Shown here: positions 18,274-26,677 of the stretch, piece after piece
Position numbering within the stretch: position 1 is the first letter of the stretch
Layout: each line of letters opens with the position of its first letter
Source of the DNA: Bacillus manliponensis
Lineage (GTDB): Bacteria; Bacillota; Bacilli; Bacillales; Bacillaceae_G
Assembly: GCF_000712595.1 (NCBI RefSeq)
Contig: NZ_JOTN01000008.1
Coordinates: forward strand, 62,001 to 126,000
DNA: 64,000 nucleotides
Direction: 5' to 3'
The notes under the pieces: model-generated
What the model was told of the DNA's origin: nothing
What the model saw: only the letters and a program-made list of their open reading frames with translations
Database searches by the model: none
Made by a program: the position numbers and the translations under genes

Positions 18274-18837
18274 TTAGATTTTACCTACAAGGTCAAGGCT
18301 TGGCTTAAGTGTTTCAGAGCCTTCTTTCCATTTAGCTGGGCAAACTTCGCCTGGATTGTTGCGAACGTATTGTGCAGCTTTTACTTTGTCTACAAGAATG
18401 CTTGCGTCACGGCCGATGCCACCTGCGTTGATTTCAACAGTTTGGATAACGCCATCTGGATCGATGATGAATGTACCGCGAGCTGCTAAACCTTCTTCTT
18501 CAACTAATACGTTGAAGTTACGAGAGATTGTTAATGTTGGGTCACCAATCATGATGTACTCGATTTTGCCGATAGCTTCTGAATGATCGTGCCATGCTTT
18601 ATGAGTGAAGTGAGTATCAGTTGAAACAGAGTATACTTCAACTCCTAGCTCTTTTAATGCTGCATATTCGTTTTGTAAATCTTCAAGTTCAGTTGGGCAT
18701 ACGAATGTGAAGTCTGCTGGGTAGAAGCAAACTACGCTCCATTTACCTTTGAAGTTTTCTTCTGTAACGTCAAGGAATTCACCTTTTTGGAAAGCTTTTG
18801 CTTTAAATGGTAATACTTCTGTACCGATTAATAACAT
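18274..18837 (-). CDS. ahpC: Alkyl hydroperoxide reductase subunit C (2-Cys peroxiredoxin)
   Basis: This peroxiredoxin reduces hydrogen peroxide and organic peroxides and is recycled by AhpF. The 187-residue protein has the peroxidatic motif [14 protein letters not shown] with Cys near residue 47, [10 protein letters not shown], and the resolving Cys in GEVCPAKW near residue 166. Everything matches a typical full-length AhpC. The start ATG follows AGGAGG by seven bases. A sigma-A promoter with a PerR-type box lies about 75-125 bp upstream, which is the usual peroxide-inducible arrangement in Bacillus. Confidence 0.98.
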   Translation of the reverse strand: MLLIGTEVLPFKAKAFQKGEFLDVTEENFKGKWSVVCFYPADFTFVCPTELEDLQNEYAALKELGVEVYSVSTDTHFTHKAWHDHSEAIGKIEYIMIGDPTLTISRNFNVLVEEEGLAARGTFIIDPDGVIQTVEINAGGIGRDASILVDKVKAAQYVRNNPGEVCPAKWKEGSETLKPSLDLVGKI

Positions 18838-18910
18838 AATAAAATACCTCCTAATTTATAAGTTATGAGTAATCTTAATTAGATTGCTCATAAAGCAAAG
18901 ATTTAATAAA

Positions 18911-18964
18911 TAATAATAATTCTAATTCGATATTCATTATCATATAAAACTTTTTATTTTGCAA
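18911..18964 (-). promoter_or_regulatory. ahpCF promoter with PerR-type box
   Basis: Reading the minus strand, TTGCAA (18959-18964) and GATAAT (18936-18941) form a sigma-A promoter with a 17-bp spacer. Just downstream, at 18911-18925, TTAGAATTATTATTA matches the PerR box TTATAATnATTATAA at 12 of 14 positions and would cover the transcription start. PerR repression relieved by peroxide is therefore expected. Confidence 0.75.
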
Positions 18965-19140
18965 GTAAAAAGTTTGTACTTTTTACTCATAGTGGTGCTA
19001 AAGCTAGGGAACTACGGGAGATTTAAAGAGATTTTCTAAATATTTTTCTTCATTCAATATTACATGGAGTGTTTCGATTAACTAGTTTAGGAGAAATAAA
19101 ATGTATTCTTAGATTAATTTTAACAATATTTAGATAGTTT

Positions 19141-19180
19141 TTGTGAAGCTGTTGTGAAGATCATGTTTCATTTTTGTGAA
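19141..19180 (-). promoter_or_regulatory. Helically phased TTCACA repeats, PHO-box-like
   Basis: On the minus strand TTCACAA occurs at 19174-19180, 19152-19158 and 19141-19147, with a degenerate unit in the missing phase at 19163-19169. Spacing is exactly 11 or 22 bp. Direct TT(A/C/T)ACA repeats with about 5-bp gaps are the form of PhoP-binding sites in Bacillus. The only gene downstream on that strand is ahpC, about 300 bp away, so the target is unclear. The rest of 18838-19237 holds the ahpC promoter and a terminator; I see no coding sequence. Confidence 0.4.
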
Positions 19181-19194
19181 GCTTTTATTTGTAG

Positions 19195-19236
19195 AAAAAA
19201 GAACAGTGCATGAAGTATCTCACTGTTCTTTTTTGT
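19195..19236. terminator. Bidirectional intrinsic terminator
   Basis: AAAAAAGAACAGTG (19195) pairs with CACTGTTCTTTTTT (19221) over a 12-base loop. It ends the minus-strand racemase-acetyltransferase operon, whose last stop codon is at 19238. Confidence 0.88.
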
Positions 19237-19237
19237 T

Positions 19238-19939
19238 TTACTTTCCGAAGTATACAAAATACTCCCCATCACAATTTTCTATTTTATAACCACGAAATCC
19301 TTCTGATAGTAGATTTTGCTGACGAGCAATATCATTCATTGGGAGAAAGGTTGTATCTTTCCAATCGGTTTGCTTGTTACTTCGTAAGTCTTTCATGAAC
19401 ACATAACGTAGACGGCCATTGTATTTTTCTTTTAGCGCTGTAATTTCCATTCCTTGTGCAAATTTATCTTTTAAACTTGGAATGTTAAATGGTGCTACTG
19501 TACAGCAAACATAATCATATTTACTGTGTTCTTGCTGCAATTGCTTCATGATAACATTTGCTAAAATCTTTTGTAGTCCGTTTCCGCGGCAAGCAGGGTG
19601 GACGTTTGAAATTTCTTGATAGATGACGCGGTGTAGTTCGTTTTCTGGTAATCCAATGTCTAAACCAAGGTGCTCTTCGTCATTGGTAGGAGGAGCTAAT
19701 AGAGCACGGAATGCGATGAGTTCTTCATCTACGAATGCACCAATCATTAGGCCATTTCCTGTTAGTATATATTCGTATTCTTCTAACGTAAGAGGTTGCA
19801 AAGTGTTTTTGTTTTCTAATGCTTCGATGACAACGTTTTGCAAAGATAAAATTTTCTCAATATGTTTTAGCGAAAGTTCTTTTATATCATATGTTTGTTT
19901 GTTTTGCTTTAATGTACCTTCATATAAACTCTTAATCAT
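19238..19939 (-). CDS. GNAT acyltransferase, candidate D-amino-acid N-acyltransferase
   Basis: The 233-residue protein has a GNAT-like fold with SLKHIEKILSLQNVVIEAL at the N-terminus, a strand GAFVDEELIAFRALL, an acyl-CoA loop VHPACRGNGLQKILANVI (R-G-N-G-L, a slightly altered motif A) around residue 108, and TVAPFNIPSLKDKFAQGME. It is 13 bp downstream of the racemase gene and co-directional, so both belong to one transcript. In a pathway described from Geobacillus, a GNAT succinyltransferase acting on D-amino acids partners with an N-succinylamino-acid racemase and a deacylase; this gene fits that slot. The acyl donor and substrate are inferred. Confidence 0.75.
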   Translation of the reverse strand: MIKSLYEGTLKQNKQTYDIKELSLKHIEKILSLQNVVIEALENKNTLQPLTLEEYEYILTGNGLMIGAFVDEELIAFRALLAPPTNDEEHLGLDIGLPENELHRVIYQEISNVHPACRGNGLQKILANVIMKQLQQEHSKYDYVCCTVAPFNIPSLKDKFAQGMEITALKEKYNGRLRYVFMKDLRSNKQTDWKDTTFLPMNDIARQQNLLSEGFRGYKIENCDGEYFVYFGK

Positions 19940-19952
19940 TTTGTCCCCTCCT

Positions 19953-21062
19953 TTAGCGAATCACATCTTGAAATACAGTTAGTTCTTGTAAAATATCTTC
20001 ATTTACATCAACGCCAAGCCCTCGTTTTTCTGTTAAGCGGATGAACGGTACGTCATAAGAAAGGTCACCGATGTCTTTTGAGAACTTTAGCGGCCCTGTT
20101 AATTCAACACTAGTAATGATTTTCTTTGAAAAAGCGACGTGGAATCCAGCTGCGGATGCGACAGATGATTCGACCATAGAACCAACTTGACATTCAATAC
20201 CAGCCATCTCTGCTTGGTGCGCAAGTTTAACAGCAGGATAAATACCACCGCATTTCATCAATTTAATGTTTACTTTGTCAGCCGCGTCTTTTTGAATGAT
20301 TTGACGCATTTCACGAGATCCTTTTAAGCCTTCATCAATCATAAGTGGAATATCTGTTTTGGAACGAATGTGAGCCATTGCATCAATGTCATCTGCCACA
20401 ACAGGTTGCTCAACCCAATCGATATCAAGGTTTTGTAATGCTCGTAAGGCGCTTAAAGTATCCGCACTATTTTTCCAGCCTTGGTTTACATCGACGCGAA
20501 TTGCAATTTCACTTCCTACACGTTCACGAACTGCTTGAATGCGCTCTACATCTTTTTTAACTTCTGTACCAACTTTCATTTTAAAAGATTGATAGCCTTT
20601 TTCCACCATCGCTGCAGCCTCATCAGCCATTTCAGCTGGGGGAGCGATGCTTAATACGTGTGTAATTGGGAATTCTTCATGATAACGACCACCAATTAAG
20701 TTATATACAGGCTGATTTAATTTTTTTCCTATTATATCAAAGCAAGCAATATCAAGAGCCGCCTTTGCAGTAGGACAGCCGTAAATAGTTTTATCCATTA
20801 AATCATGAATTTTTTCAATGTTCATTGGATCTTTTCCTAATAAAACAGGGGCTAATGAATGCTTTAAAACATGGAATGTACTTTCCCACGTTTCTCCAGT
20901 TACGTGATCATCGGCAACAGCTTCTCCGTAACCGATAATGCCTTCATCTGTTTCAAGCTTCACAATAATAGAAGGCATGTCGTTGTAAGAACCGTAGCTA
21001 ATAATAAATGGTTGTTCGAGTGGTAAACGAATTGCATATAAGTGAATATTTGTAATTTTCAT
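19953..21062 (-). CDS. Enolase-superfamily N-acylamino-acid racemase or dipeptide epimerase
   Basis: The 369-residue MLE-subgroup enzyme shifts a proton at the alpha carbon of an N-acylated amino acid or dipeptide. The catalytic set is complete: the KxK pair in SFKMKVG, the metal ligands in RVDVNQGW, WVEQP and MIDEG, and the opposite-face lysine in NIKLMKCGG. A B. cereus enzyme of this family has been assigned as N-succinyl-Arg/Lys racemase, and the neighbours (GNAT upstream in the pathway, M20 deacylase nearby) suit that activity better than cell-wall dipeptide epimerisation. ATG 21062 with AAAGGGG upstream is used rather than a longer in-frame reading to 21161 that would overlap the divergent regulator. 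Confidence 0.85.
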   Translation of the reverse strand: MKITNIHLYAIRLPLEQPFIISYGSYNDMPSIIVKLETDEGIIGYGEAVADDHVTGETWESTFHVLKHSLAPVLLGKDPMNIEKIHDLMDKTIYGCPTAKAALDIACFDIIGKKLNQPVYNLIGGRYHEEFPITHVLSIAPPAEMADEAAAMVEKGYQSFKMKVGTEVKKDVERIQAVRERVGSEIAIRVDVNQGWKNSADTLSALRALQNLDIDWVEQPVVADDIDAMAHIRSKTDIPLMIDEGLKGSREMRQIIQKDAADKVNIKLMKCGGIYPAVKLAHQAEMAGIECQVGSMVESSVASAAGFHVAFSKKIITSVELTGPLKFSKDIGDLSYDVPFIRLTEKRGLGVDVNEDILQELTVFQDVIR

Positions 21063-21151
21063 GAGAAAATACCCCTTTCTATTTACAATCATTTTATCGG
21101 TTGTTATAGTTGACGTTAAATAGTCGTTAAATAAAAATAAGGAGTTTATAA

Positions 21152-22438
21152 ATGGTAACAAAAATTGCGGTGATTGGTTCAGAAAATTTTATGAAGCAAC
21201 TGCTACATGTCGCACATCAAGTAGAAGAAATAGAGATTGAACCGTATATATATTCTCACCCGAAAGAATCTCTAGAAATTATGAAGCATTTGAAGCCATG
21301 TGATGTCATCTTTTTTTCTGGTGCTCTACCATATTATATTTCAAAAGATATGACAGAACAATTGAGAGTACCAAATATTTACTTGCAGCAAGATGAAACA
21401 GCACTCGCATCTTCTTTGCTTTCGATTTTCTATCATGAAAATGTGAAGCCAGAGCGGATTTCTATCGATTTGACGAATGCATCTTTCGTTACGAATGTTT
21501 TTGCTGATATCGGTATATCAAGCTCATCAAATGTTATGGATTATCAAAATATGCTTCCAAATATGCTCAAAATAGAAGAGATTACCGAATTTCATGCTTC
21601 GCGTTATAAATTAGGCATGGTCGATCTAGCATTAACGAGCGTTCATGCAGTGTACGATAAGCTTATAGAAATCGGCGTTCCGGCAAAGCGAATGATAGAT
21701 ACTACAAAGTCGATTATACAAGGGTTACGTGATGCAAAAGCGAAAGCACAGTTAGTAAAAAGCCATTTAGCGACTGTTGCAGCGTGCGTGGTGTCATTTC
21801 TGTCGTCGCAAAATGTCAAATTAGAGCTATTAAATGAATTTTCCCGTCATGTGAACGGTTCGTTTCGTCAAATCACTGATACTTCATATATTTTGTATAC
21901 AACGCGCGGTGATATTGAAATGTTAATGAAAACTGACGTTATTCACAGTGTATTTGCGCAATCAAAAGGTGCCATTGCACTTGGATTTGGCTATGGAAGT
22001 TCAGTGAAAGAAGCCGAACAACACGCCAAAATTGCTGGAAATTTTGCGCGAAACAATGAATTTGAAAGTTGTTGTTACATATTAACGGATGATAAACAAT
22101 TACTTGGTCCATTCCCTAAAGAACAAAAGGTGTATAGTTTGAAAAATAATCACCCGCAGTTGGTGAAGATTGCAAAAGATACAAAGTTAAGTCCAGCAAA
22201 CTTGTCGAAAATTATCCAGTTTAGTAGGTCGCGTGCAGAACTTCAATTTACAGCTGCTGATTTATCTGATTACTTACAAGTAACAAGACGCACAGCGGAA
22301 CGAATTTTAAAGAAACTAGTTGAACATAAGTATGCGATAGTTTGTGGTGAGGAAATGCCATATCAAAAAGGGCGCCCTCGTACATTGTATGAATTCAAAC
22401 TACCCGTATATGCCTTGCAAACTAAGCCTCAAGTTTAG
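21152..22438 (+). CDS. Two-domain transcriptional regulator with C-terminal winged helix
   Basis: The 428-residue protein is not a member of a large classical family that I recognise. Residues 1-150 look like a Rossmann-type ligand-sensing domain, the middle part contains IALGFGYGSSVKEAEQHAKIA, which resembles a degenerate cyclase/GGDEF-like fold, and the C-terminus (about 365-405) is a helix-turn-helix: FTAADLSDYLQVTRRTAERILKKLVE. It is divergent from the racemase operon with an intergenic region of 90 bp, and its 3' end overlaps the NhaC-type gene convergently by 17 bp. Control of the surrounding D-amino-acid genes is the simplest inference. Confidence 0.7.
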   Translation: MVTKIAVIGSENFMKQLLHVAHQVEEIEIEPYIYSHPKESLEIMKHLKPCDVIFFSGALPYYISKDMTEQLRVPNIYLQQDETALASSLLSIFYHENVKPERISIDLTNASFVTNVFADIGISSSSNVMDYQNMLPNMLKIEEITEFHASRYKLGMVDLALTSVHAVYDKLIEIGVPAKRMIDTTKSIIQGLRDAKAKAQLVKSHLATVAACVVSFLSSQNVKLELLNEFSRHVNGSFRQITDTSYILYTTRGDIEMLMKTDVIHSVFAQSKGAIALGFGYGSSVKEAEQHAKIAGNFARNNEFESCCYILTDDKQLLGPFPKEQKVYSLKNNHPQLVKIAKDTKLSPANLSKIIQFSRSRAELQFTAADLSDYLQVTRRTAERILKKLVEHKYAIVCGEEMPYQKGRPRTLYEFKLPVYALQTKPQV

Positions 22439-23843
22439 CTTGTTGTTCTTTCTTTAGTTCCATCAATTCTGTTTCCGAAAGCTTTTCGATTGTAAAGCCA
22501 GTTATTCCATAAAGGATTGAAATAATAGGTACAACAAAGTTAAGAACAGCGTAAGGGGCATATTCAAAAGCTCCTACACCAAGCGTTCCAAGAATAAATA
22601 CACCACATGTATTCCATGGGATGAATACAGAGGTTAATGTTCCGCCATCTTCTAATGCTCTGGATAAATTTTTTGAATGAAGCCCTTTTTCTGTATAGGC
22701 ATTTGCATACATACGGGAAGGGACAACGATAGAAATATATTGTTCAGAGCATGTAGCATTTGTAGCAAAGCAAGAGACAATTGTAGAAGCAATAAGTCCT
22801 GCTGTCGATTTTGCTAATTTTAAAATTTGATTTACGATGACGTGAAGCATGCCAGTATGTTCTAACACACCACCAAATGTCATTGCGACGATCGTCATGG
22901 AAACAGTACCCATCATTGAATCTAAACCACCGCGATTAAAAAGGTCATCAACTAGTTTATTGCCAGTATCAATAACAAAGCCATTTTGAAGGGCACTAGC
23001 AGCTTCTTTAACAGAGCCATCTTGAATGAAAATATGTGATAGGAACCCGAGTGCAATACCAATAAGTAATGCAGGTGTAGCAGGCATTCTTTTTGCTACT
23101 AATACCATAACAATAACAGGGATTAACAATAGAAATGGTGAGATAACAAAGTTATTTTCTAATGTATGCAAAATTTGTTCAATATTTGTTGTATCAACAT
23201 TTTCGCTACTAAATTTTCTACCTAAAAAAGCATATACGATAAGAGCGATGATGAAACCTGGTATTGTTGTAGAAAGCATATGACGAATGTGAACAAATAA
23301 ATTGGTGTTCGTAAGGCCCGCTGCTAGATTTGTTGTATCTGAAAGCGGTGACATTTTATCGCCGAAGTAAGCTCCAGAAATAATGGCACCAGCAACCATT
23401 GGAGCAGGGATACCCATACTAAGACCAATACCCATACCAGCGACTCCAATTGTACCCATCGTTGACCAAGAACTACCAATTGCAAGGGTTACAACAGCAC
23501 AAATAACAGCAATAGAAACTAAAAATAAAGAAGGTGTCATAAGCTTTAGGCCGTAATAGATCATTGTTGCGACAATACCTCCGCCAATCCAAGCACCAAT
23601 TGTAAGACCAACAAGAATAATAATAACAATTGCAGGTAATGCGAGGCGGATTCCTTTATACATTGCTTCTTCAATGTCTTTCCACTTGTGCCCTGCGTAT
23701 AAAGCAACAAGAGAGGCTACTGTTGTACCGATAATAAGTGGAACGTGAGGACTTTGTTCGAGAACAACAACAGTAATTGTCATGACAAAAATAGTAACAA
23801 GAAGTGGAATAGTTGCCATCGTGAATGTCATTTCTTTTTTCAT
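22422..23843 (-). CDS. nhaC: NhaC-family antiporter
   Basis: The 473-residue membrane protein has about eleven or twelve helices and NhaC motifs: GTTVASLVALYAGHKW near the start, a WGIGGGI-like AWIGGGIVATMIYYG, SSWSTMGTIGVAGMGIG and GAYFGDKMSPLSDTTNLAAG. The family contains Na+/H+ antiporters and also malate-lactate exchangers, so an organic substrate is possible. ATG 23843 has AGGGGGAG five bases upstream and is preferred over a longer reading to 23867. It lies between the racemase-locus regulator and the M20 deacylase gene, so import of the amino acid or balancing of its uptake is a possible role. Confidence 0.83.
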   Translation of the reverse strand: MKKEMTFTMATIPLLVTIFVMTITVVVLEQSPHVPLIIGTTVASLVALYAGHKWKDIEEAMYKGIRLALPAIVIIILVGLTIGAWIGGGIVATMIYYGLKLMTPSLFLVSIAVICAVVTLAIGSSWSTMGTIGVAGMGIGLSMGIPAPMVAGAIISGAYFGDKMSPLSDTTNLAAGLTNTNLFVHIRHMLSTTIPGFIIALIVYAFLGRKFSSENVDTTNIEQILHTLENNFVISPFLLLIPVIVMVLVAKRMPATPALLIGIALGFLSHIFIQDGSVKEAASALQNGFVIDTGNKLVDDLFNRGGLDSMMGTVSMTIVAMTFGGVLEHTGMLHVIVNQILKLAKSTAGLIASTIVSCFATNATCSEQYISIVVPSRMYANAYTEKGLHSKNLSRALEDGGTLTSVFIPWNTCGVFILGTLGVGAFEYAPYAVLNFVVPIISILYGITGFTIEKLSETELMELKKEQQAKLEA

Positions 23844-24094
23844 AATACTCCCCCTAATAATAATCATTGAATAATTTTTAATTGTCGCAAAATAGACGTT
23901 ATTATGAATATGATAAACTTCTATTTATTGATACGTCAATACGAAATCGCTTACAAGAGTTTGGGCATGTCTTTATAAAGTAATGTGTGTAGGCACTACA
24001 TCGTGGTGTTGCATTATACGAATTTTAGTCGCTTTGCAAAGAGAGATAATTATATTGAAATAACAATCTAAATTAGAAAGAGGAGTGTACTGAA

Positions 24095-25207
24095 TTGAAA
24101 AAAATAGACTTACAGAATCAATTGGATGAAATATTTCATTATTTACATGAGCATCCTGAAGTGAGTTGGAAAGAATACAATACATCTGCTTATATTGCAC
24201 GTTTTTTAGAGGGAGAAGGTATTTCATATAAAACATTCGATAATTGTACAGGAGTTGTAGCAGAACTAGGAAGTGGGAAACCTATAGTAGCAATTCGTGC
24301 TGATATGGATGCATTATGGCAAGAGATAGATGGAGAGTTTAGGGCGAATCACTCATGTGGACATGATGCCCATATGACAATTGCAATGGGACTTATTTTA
24401 CAGTTAAAACATGCAAAGTGGGAAAATGGAACAATCCGTGTAATCTTTCAGCCAGCAGAGGAGAAGGGAAATGGATCAATTACAATGGTTGAAAATGGTG
24501 TTGTTGATGATGCTGATTTCTTATTTGGTATGCATGTAAGGCCAGTAGAAGAACTTACACTTAAGCAAGCGGCACCATCTATTCGTCACGGAGCAGCAGA
24601 TTTTTTAGAAGCTGAAATACAAGGAGCAGATGCTCATGGGGCTAGGCCGCATCAAGGGGTAAATGCCATCGATGTTATTTCGATGATTAATATGGGAATT
24701 AAAAATATTTGGTTACCACCGCAATGTTCTTACTCTGTAAAAATGACAAGATGCCAAGCTGGTGGTGAAAATTTAAATATCATTCCAGGAAATGGTCAAT
24801 TTGCTTTAGATGTAAGAGCAGAAAGCAATGATTTGCTTAAGGAGTTAAAAGAAAAAATTGAAACGGTACTACAATTTGCTGAATCAATGGGGACAAAAAT
24901 TTCGTATCAATGGACTGATTTTGTGCCGGGAGCGGAAGTATCAGAGGAAGCAGAGCAATTTTTACGCAAAGGTATTCTGAAAAAGTATGGTGAAGAAGGG
25001 TGTACATTACCTCTTATGACAACAGGAAGTGATGATTTTCACTACTATACAATTAAAAGGCCACATTTAAAAGCGGCAATGCTTGGATTAGGAGCGAACT
25101 TACAGCCAGGATTACATCACCCACATATGACGTTTGATAGAGCGTGTTTAATAGATGGGGTAGAGATATTAGAAGGTGCCGTACGTGAGGTTTTAGGCGT
25201 AGGTTAA
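24095..25207 (+). CDS. M20-family N-acyl-L-amino-acid amidohydrolase
   Basis: This metal-dependent peptidase-fold enzyme removes acyl groups from N-acyl-L-amino acids. The 370-residue protein has the opening HEHPEVSWKEYNTS, the metal segment AIRADMDALWQE, HSCGHDAHMT, the Glu-Glu catalytic pair QPAEEKGNGS, HVRPVEEL, the dimerisation lid around 170-280 and the late TTGSDDFHYY and LHHPHMTF histidines. The start is TTG 24095 with GAGGAG upstream. Beside the racemase and GNAT genes it completes a D-to-L conversion route by hydrolysing the racemised N-acyl-L product. Confidence 0.88.
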   Translation: MKKIDLQNQLDEIFHYLHEHPEVSWKEYNTSAYIARFLEGEGISYKTFDNCTGVVAELGSGKPIVAIRADMDALWQEIDGEFRANHSCGHDAHMTIAMGLILQLKHAKWENGTIRVIFQPAEEKGNGSITMVENGVVDDADFLFGMHVRPVEELTLKQAAPSIRHGAADFLEAEIQGADAHGARPHQGVNAIDVISMINMGIKNIWLPPQCSYSVKMTRCQAGGENLNIIPGNGQFALDVRAESNDLLKELKEKIETVLQFAESMGTKISYQWTDFVPGAEVSEEAEQFLRKGILKKYGEEGCTLPLMTTGSDDFHYYTIKRPHLKAAMLGLGANLQPGLHHPHMTFDRACLIDGVEILEGAVREVLGVG

Positions 25208-25274
25208 AAGTGATTTTTCCTCCTCGCTGTTTCAATCATATGTAATGTATGAGAAACTAAATAGTAAGAAGAAA

Positions 25275-25307
25275 AATAATCTTGATGTAATATCAAGGTT
25301 ATTTTTT
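25275..25307 (+). terminator. Intrinsic terminator after the amidohydrolase
   Basis: AATAATCTTGAT pairs with ATCAAGGTTATT (one G-U) over GTAAT and is followed by T residues. Confidence 0.8.
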
Positions 25308-25369
25308 ATGATTGTAAAATAAAGTTATATTGAAATACATTTATCATGTTATAAATTAGGAGTGAATTC

Positions 25370-25978
25370 ATGACAGAACAATACTACGATGAACTGCTTA
25401 ATATCCAAACATGGGAAGAGCAAGACGGTTTTTATAAATCGTTTCACTATCATCGTTATGAACCAACGCCTTATAGTGCACTGCAAACATTATTTGAACA
25501 GTATGAACTGAAAAGTAGCGATCGTGTGGTTGACTTTGGATGTGGAAAAGGGCGTTTGAATTTTTATATTAATTATTTTCATGGGTCGGATGTAATCGGG
25601 ATTGAAATGAATGAAGTGTTTTATGAAGAAGCGATGACAAATCGTGAGTACTATTTAGATGCGGTAGAAGATAATGGGGGAGAAATAGATTTTAAGTGTT
25701 GCTTAGCACAAGAGTACGAGGTTAATCCGCGTGATAACCGCTTTTACTTCTTTAACCCGTTTTCTGTACAAGTGTTTATGAATGTTGTGAATAACATATT
25801 ACTTTCAGTAGAAAAAGTAGAACGAGAAGTTGAAATCATTTTATATTATCCATCGGAAGATTATATTTATTTTTTAGAGTATCAAACAGCCTTTGAGTTA
25901 ACGAAAGAAATACAATTACCGGAGTTATATAAAAATAATTCGAATGAGAGATTTTTAGTATATCGATTTGGGTATTAG
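25370..25978 (+). CDS. SAM-dependent methyltransferase
   Basis: The 202-residue protein has the class I methyltransferase motif I RVVDFGCGKGRLNFYI near residue 57, followed by an acidic residue in VIGIEMNE and a motif IV-like FYFFNPFS near 125. It lacks an N-terminal targeting sequence. Similar proteins in Bacillus are annotated only as methyltransferases. ATG 25370 follows AGGAG by eight bases. The stop codon is immediately followed by a partial repeat element. Substrate unknown. Confidence 0.8.
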   Translation: MTEQYYDELLNIQTWEEQDGFYKSFHYHRYEPTPYSALQTLFEQYELKSSDRVVDFGCGKGRLNFYINYFHGSDVIGIEMNEVFYEEAMTNREYYLDAVEDNGGEIDFKCCLAQEYEVNPRDNRFYFFNPFSVQVFMNVVNNILLSVEKVEREVEIILYYPSEDYIYFLEYQTAFELTKEIQLPELYKNNSNERFLVYRFGY

Positions 25979-26031
25979 ATAAAGTAAAACTTCACTCAGG
26001 GGGGTTCGCTTTATCTTCCACTGAGTGTTAG
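25979..26031 (+). repeat. bcr1-like repeat, left arm only
   Basis: From ATAAA at 25979 the sequence follows the left terminal arm and first hairpin (AAGTAAAACTTCACTCAG..CTGAGTGTTAG) of the repeat with several substitutions, then stops. It begins at the base after the methyltransferase stop codon and lies in the leader of the Nudix gene. Confidence 0.7.
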
Positions 26032-26066
26032 CTTTTCATTATTTTAATCCATACAGGAGGGGAATT

Positions 26067-26474
26067 ATGAAAAAGAACATTCATGTTGTTGGAGCTGTGA
26101 TTGTTGAAGAGGGAAAAATACTATGTGCACAAAGGGGAGAAATGAAAATACTTCCTCTGAAATGGGAGTTCCCAGGTGGAAAGATCGAAAAGGGAGAATC
26201 TCCGCAGCAAGCTTTAATTCGAGAAATTGATGAGGAAATGCATTGTAAGATTAAGGTAGGCGATCAAATTGTCCATACTGTGCATGAGTATGATTTTGGC
26301 ACAGTACATTTAACTACATTCTATTGTAGGCTTATCTCTGGTAAGCCAGTATTAACAGATCATGTAGCAATAAAATGGTTATTACCAGCAGAATTAGAGT
26401 TGTTAGAATGGGCTCCGGCTGATATTCCTACGATTGAAAGATTATCGAAAGGGATTTTAGAATCCCTTTCATAG
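26067..26474 (+). CDS. Nudix hydrolase (MutT/CTP pyrophosphohydrolase-like)
   Basis: The 135-residue protein hydrolyses a nucleoside diphosphate linkage. The Nudix box spans GGKIEKGESPQQALIREIDEEM around residues 37-58; the metal-binding R-E-x-x-E-E core is intact, but the residue normally Gly after EEx is His (EEMHC). The VVGAVIVEEGKILCAQR start and WEFPGGK are typical of the MutT/NudG group that cleans oxidised or odd nucleotides. ATG 26067 follows AGGAGGGG; the frame extends upstream into the repeat remnant and that part is not believed. Confidence 0.86.
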   Translation: MKKNIHVVGAVIVEEGKILCAQRGEMKILPLKWEFPGGKIEKGESPQQALIREIDEEMHCKIKVGDQIVHTVHEYDFGTVHLTTFYCRLISGKPVLTDHVAIKWLLPAELELLEWAPADIPTIERLSKGILESLS

Positions 26475-26523
26475 TTTATCAAGTTTGATACTACTTAACA
26501 TATGAAATGAATTACATATTATT

Positions 26524-26572
26524 AAAAAGCAGCAGTTCCTTCTGTAAAAACAGTAAGAAACTGCTGTTTTTA
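26524..26572. terminator. Intrinsic terminator
   Basis: AAAAGCAGCAGTT and AACTGCTGTTTTT form a long stem with an internal TTCTGTAAAAACAG hairpin and a T-rich end, between the Nudix gene and the repeat-protein gene. Confidence 0.8.
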
Positions 26573-26677
26573 TATGAAAATTTTTTTGTGAAACTATGGA
26601 ATTTTGCATGATTGAAAAGAAAAAGGGGATAGTAAATTTTGTAGTTAAAATTCATTTTATGTAAAGGAGTGTATGTA

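Noticed and set aside
16706-18837. Several 60-100 codon + strand frames opposite ahpF and ahpC
   Set aside because: They are opposite-strand shadows of two well-conserved genes and lack start signals.
23868-24094. Small gene between the NhaC-type and amidohydrolase genes
   Set aside because: Only an opposite-strand frame overlapping the amidohydrolase 5' end is open; no ribosome site.
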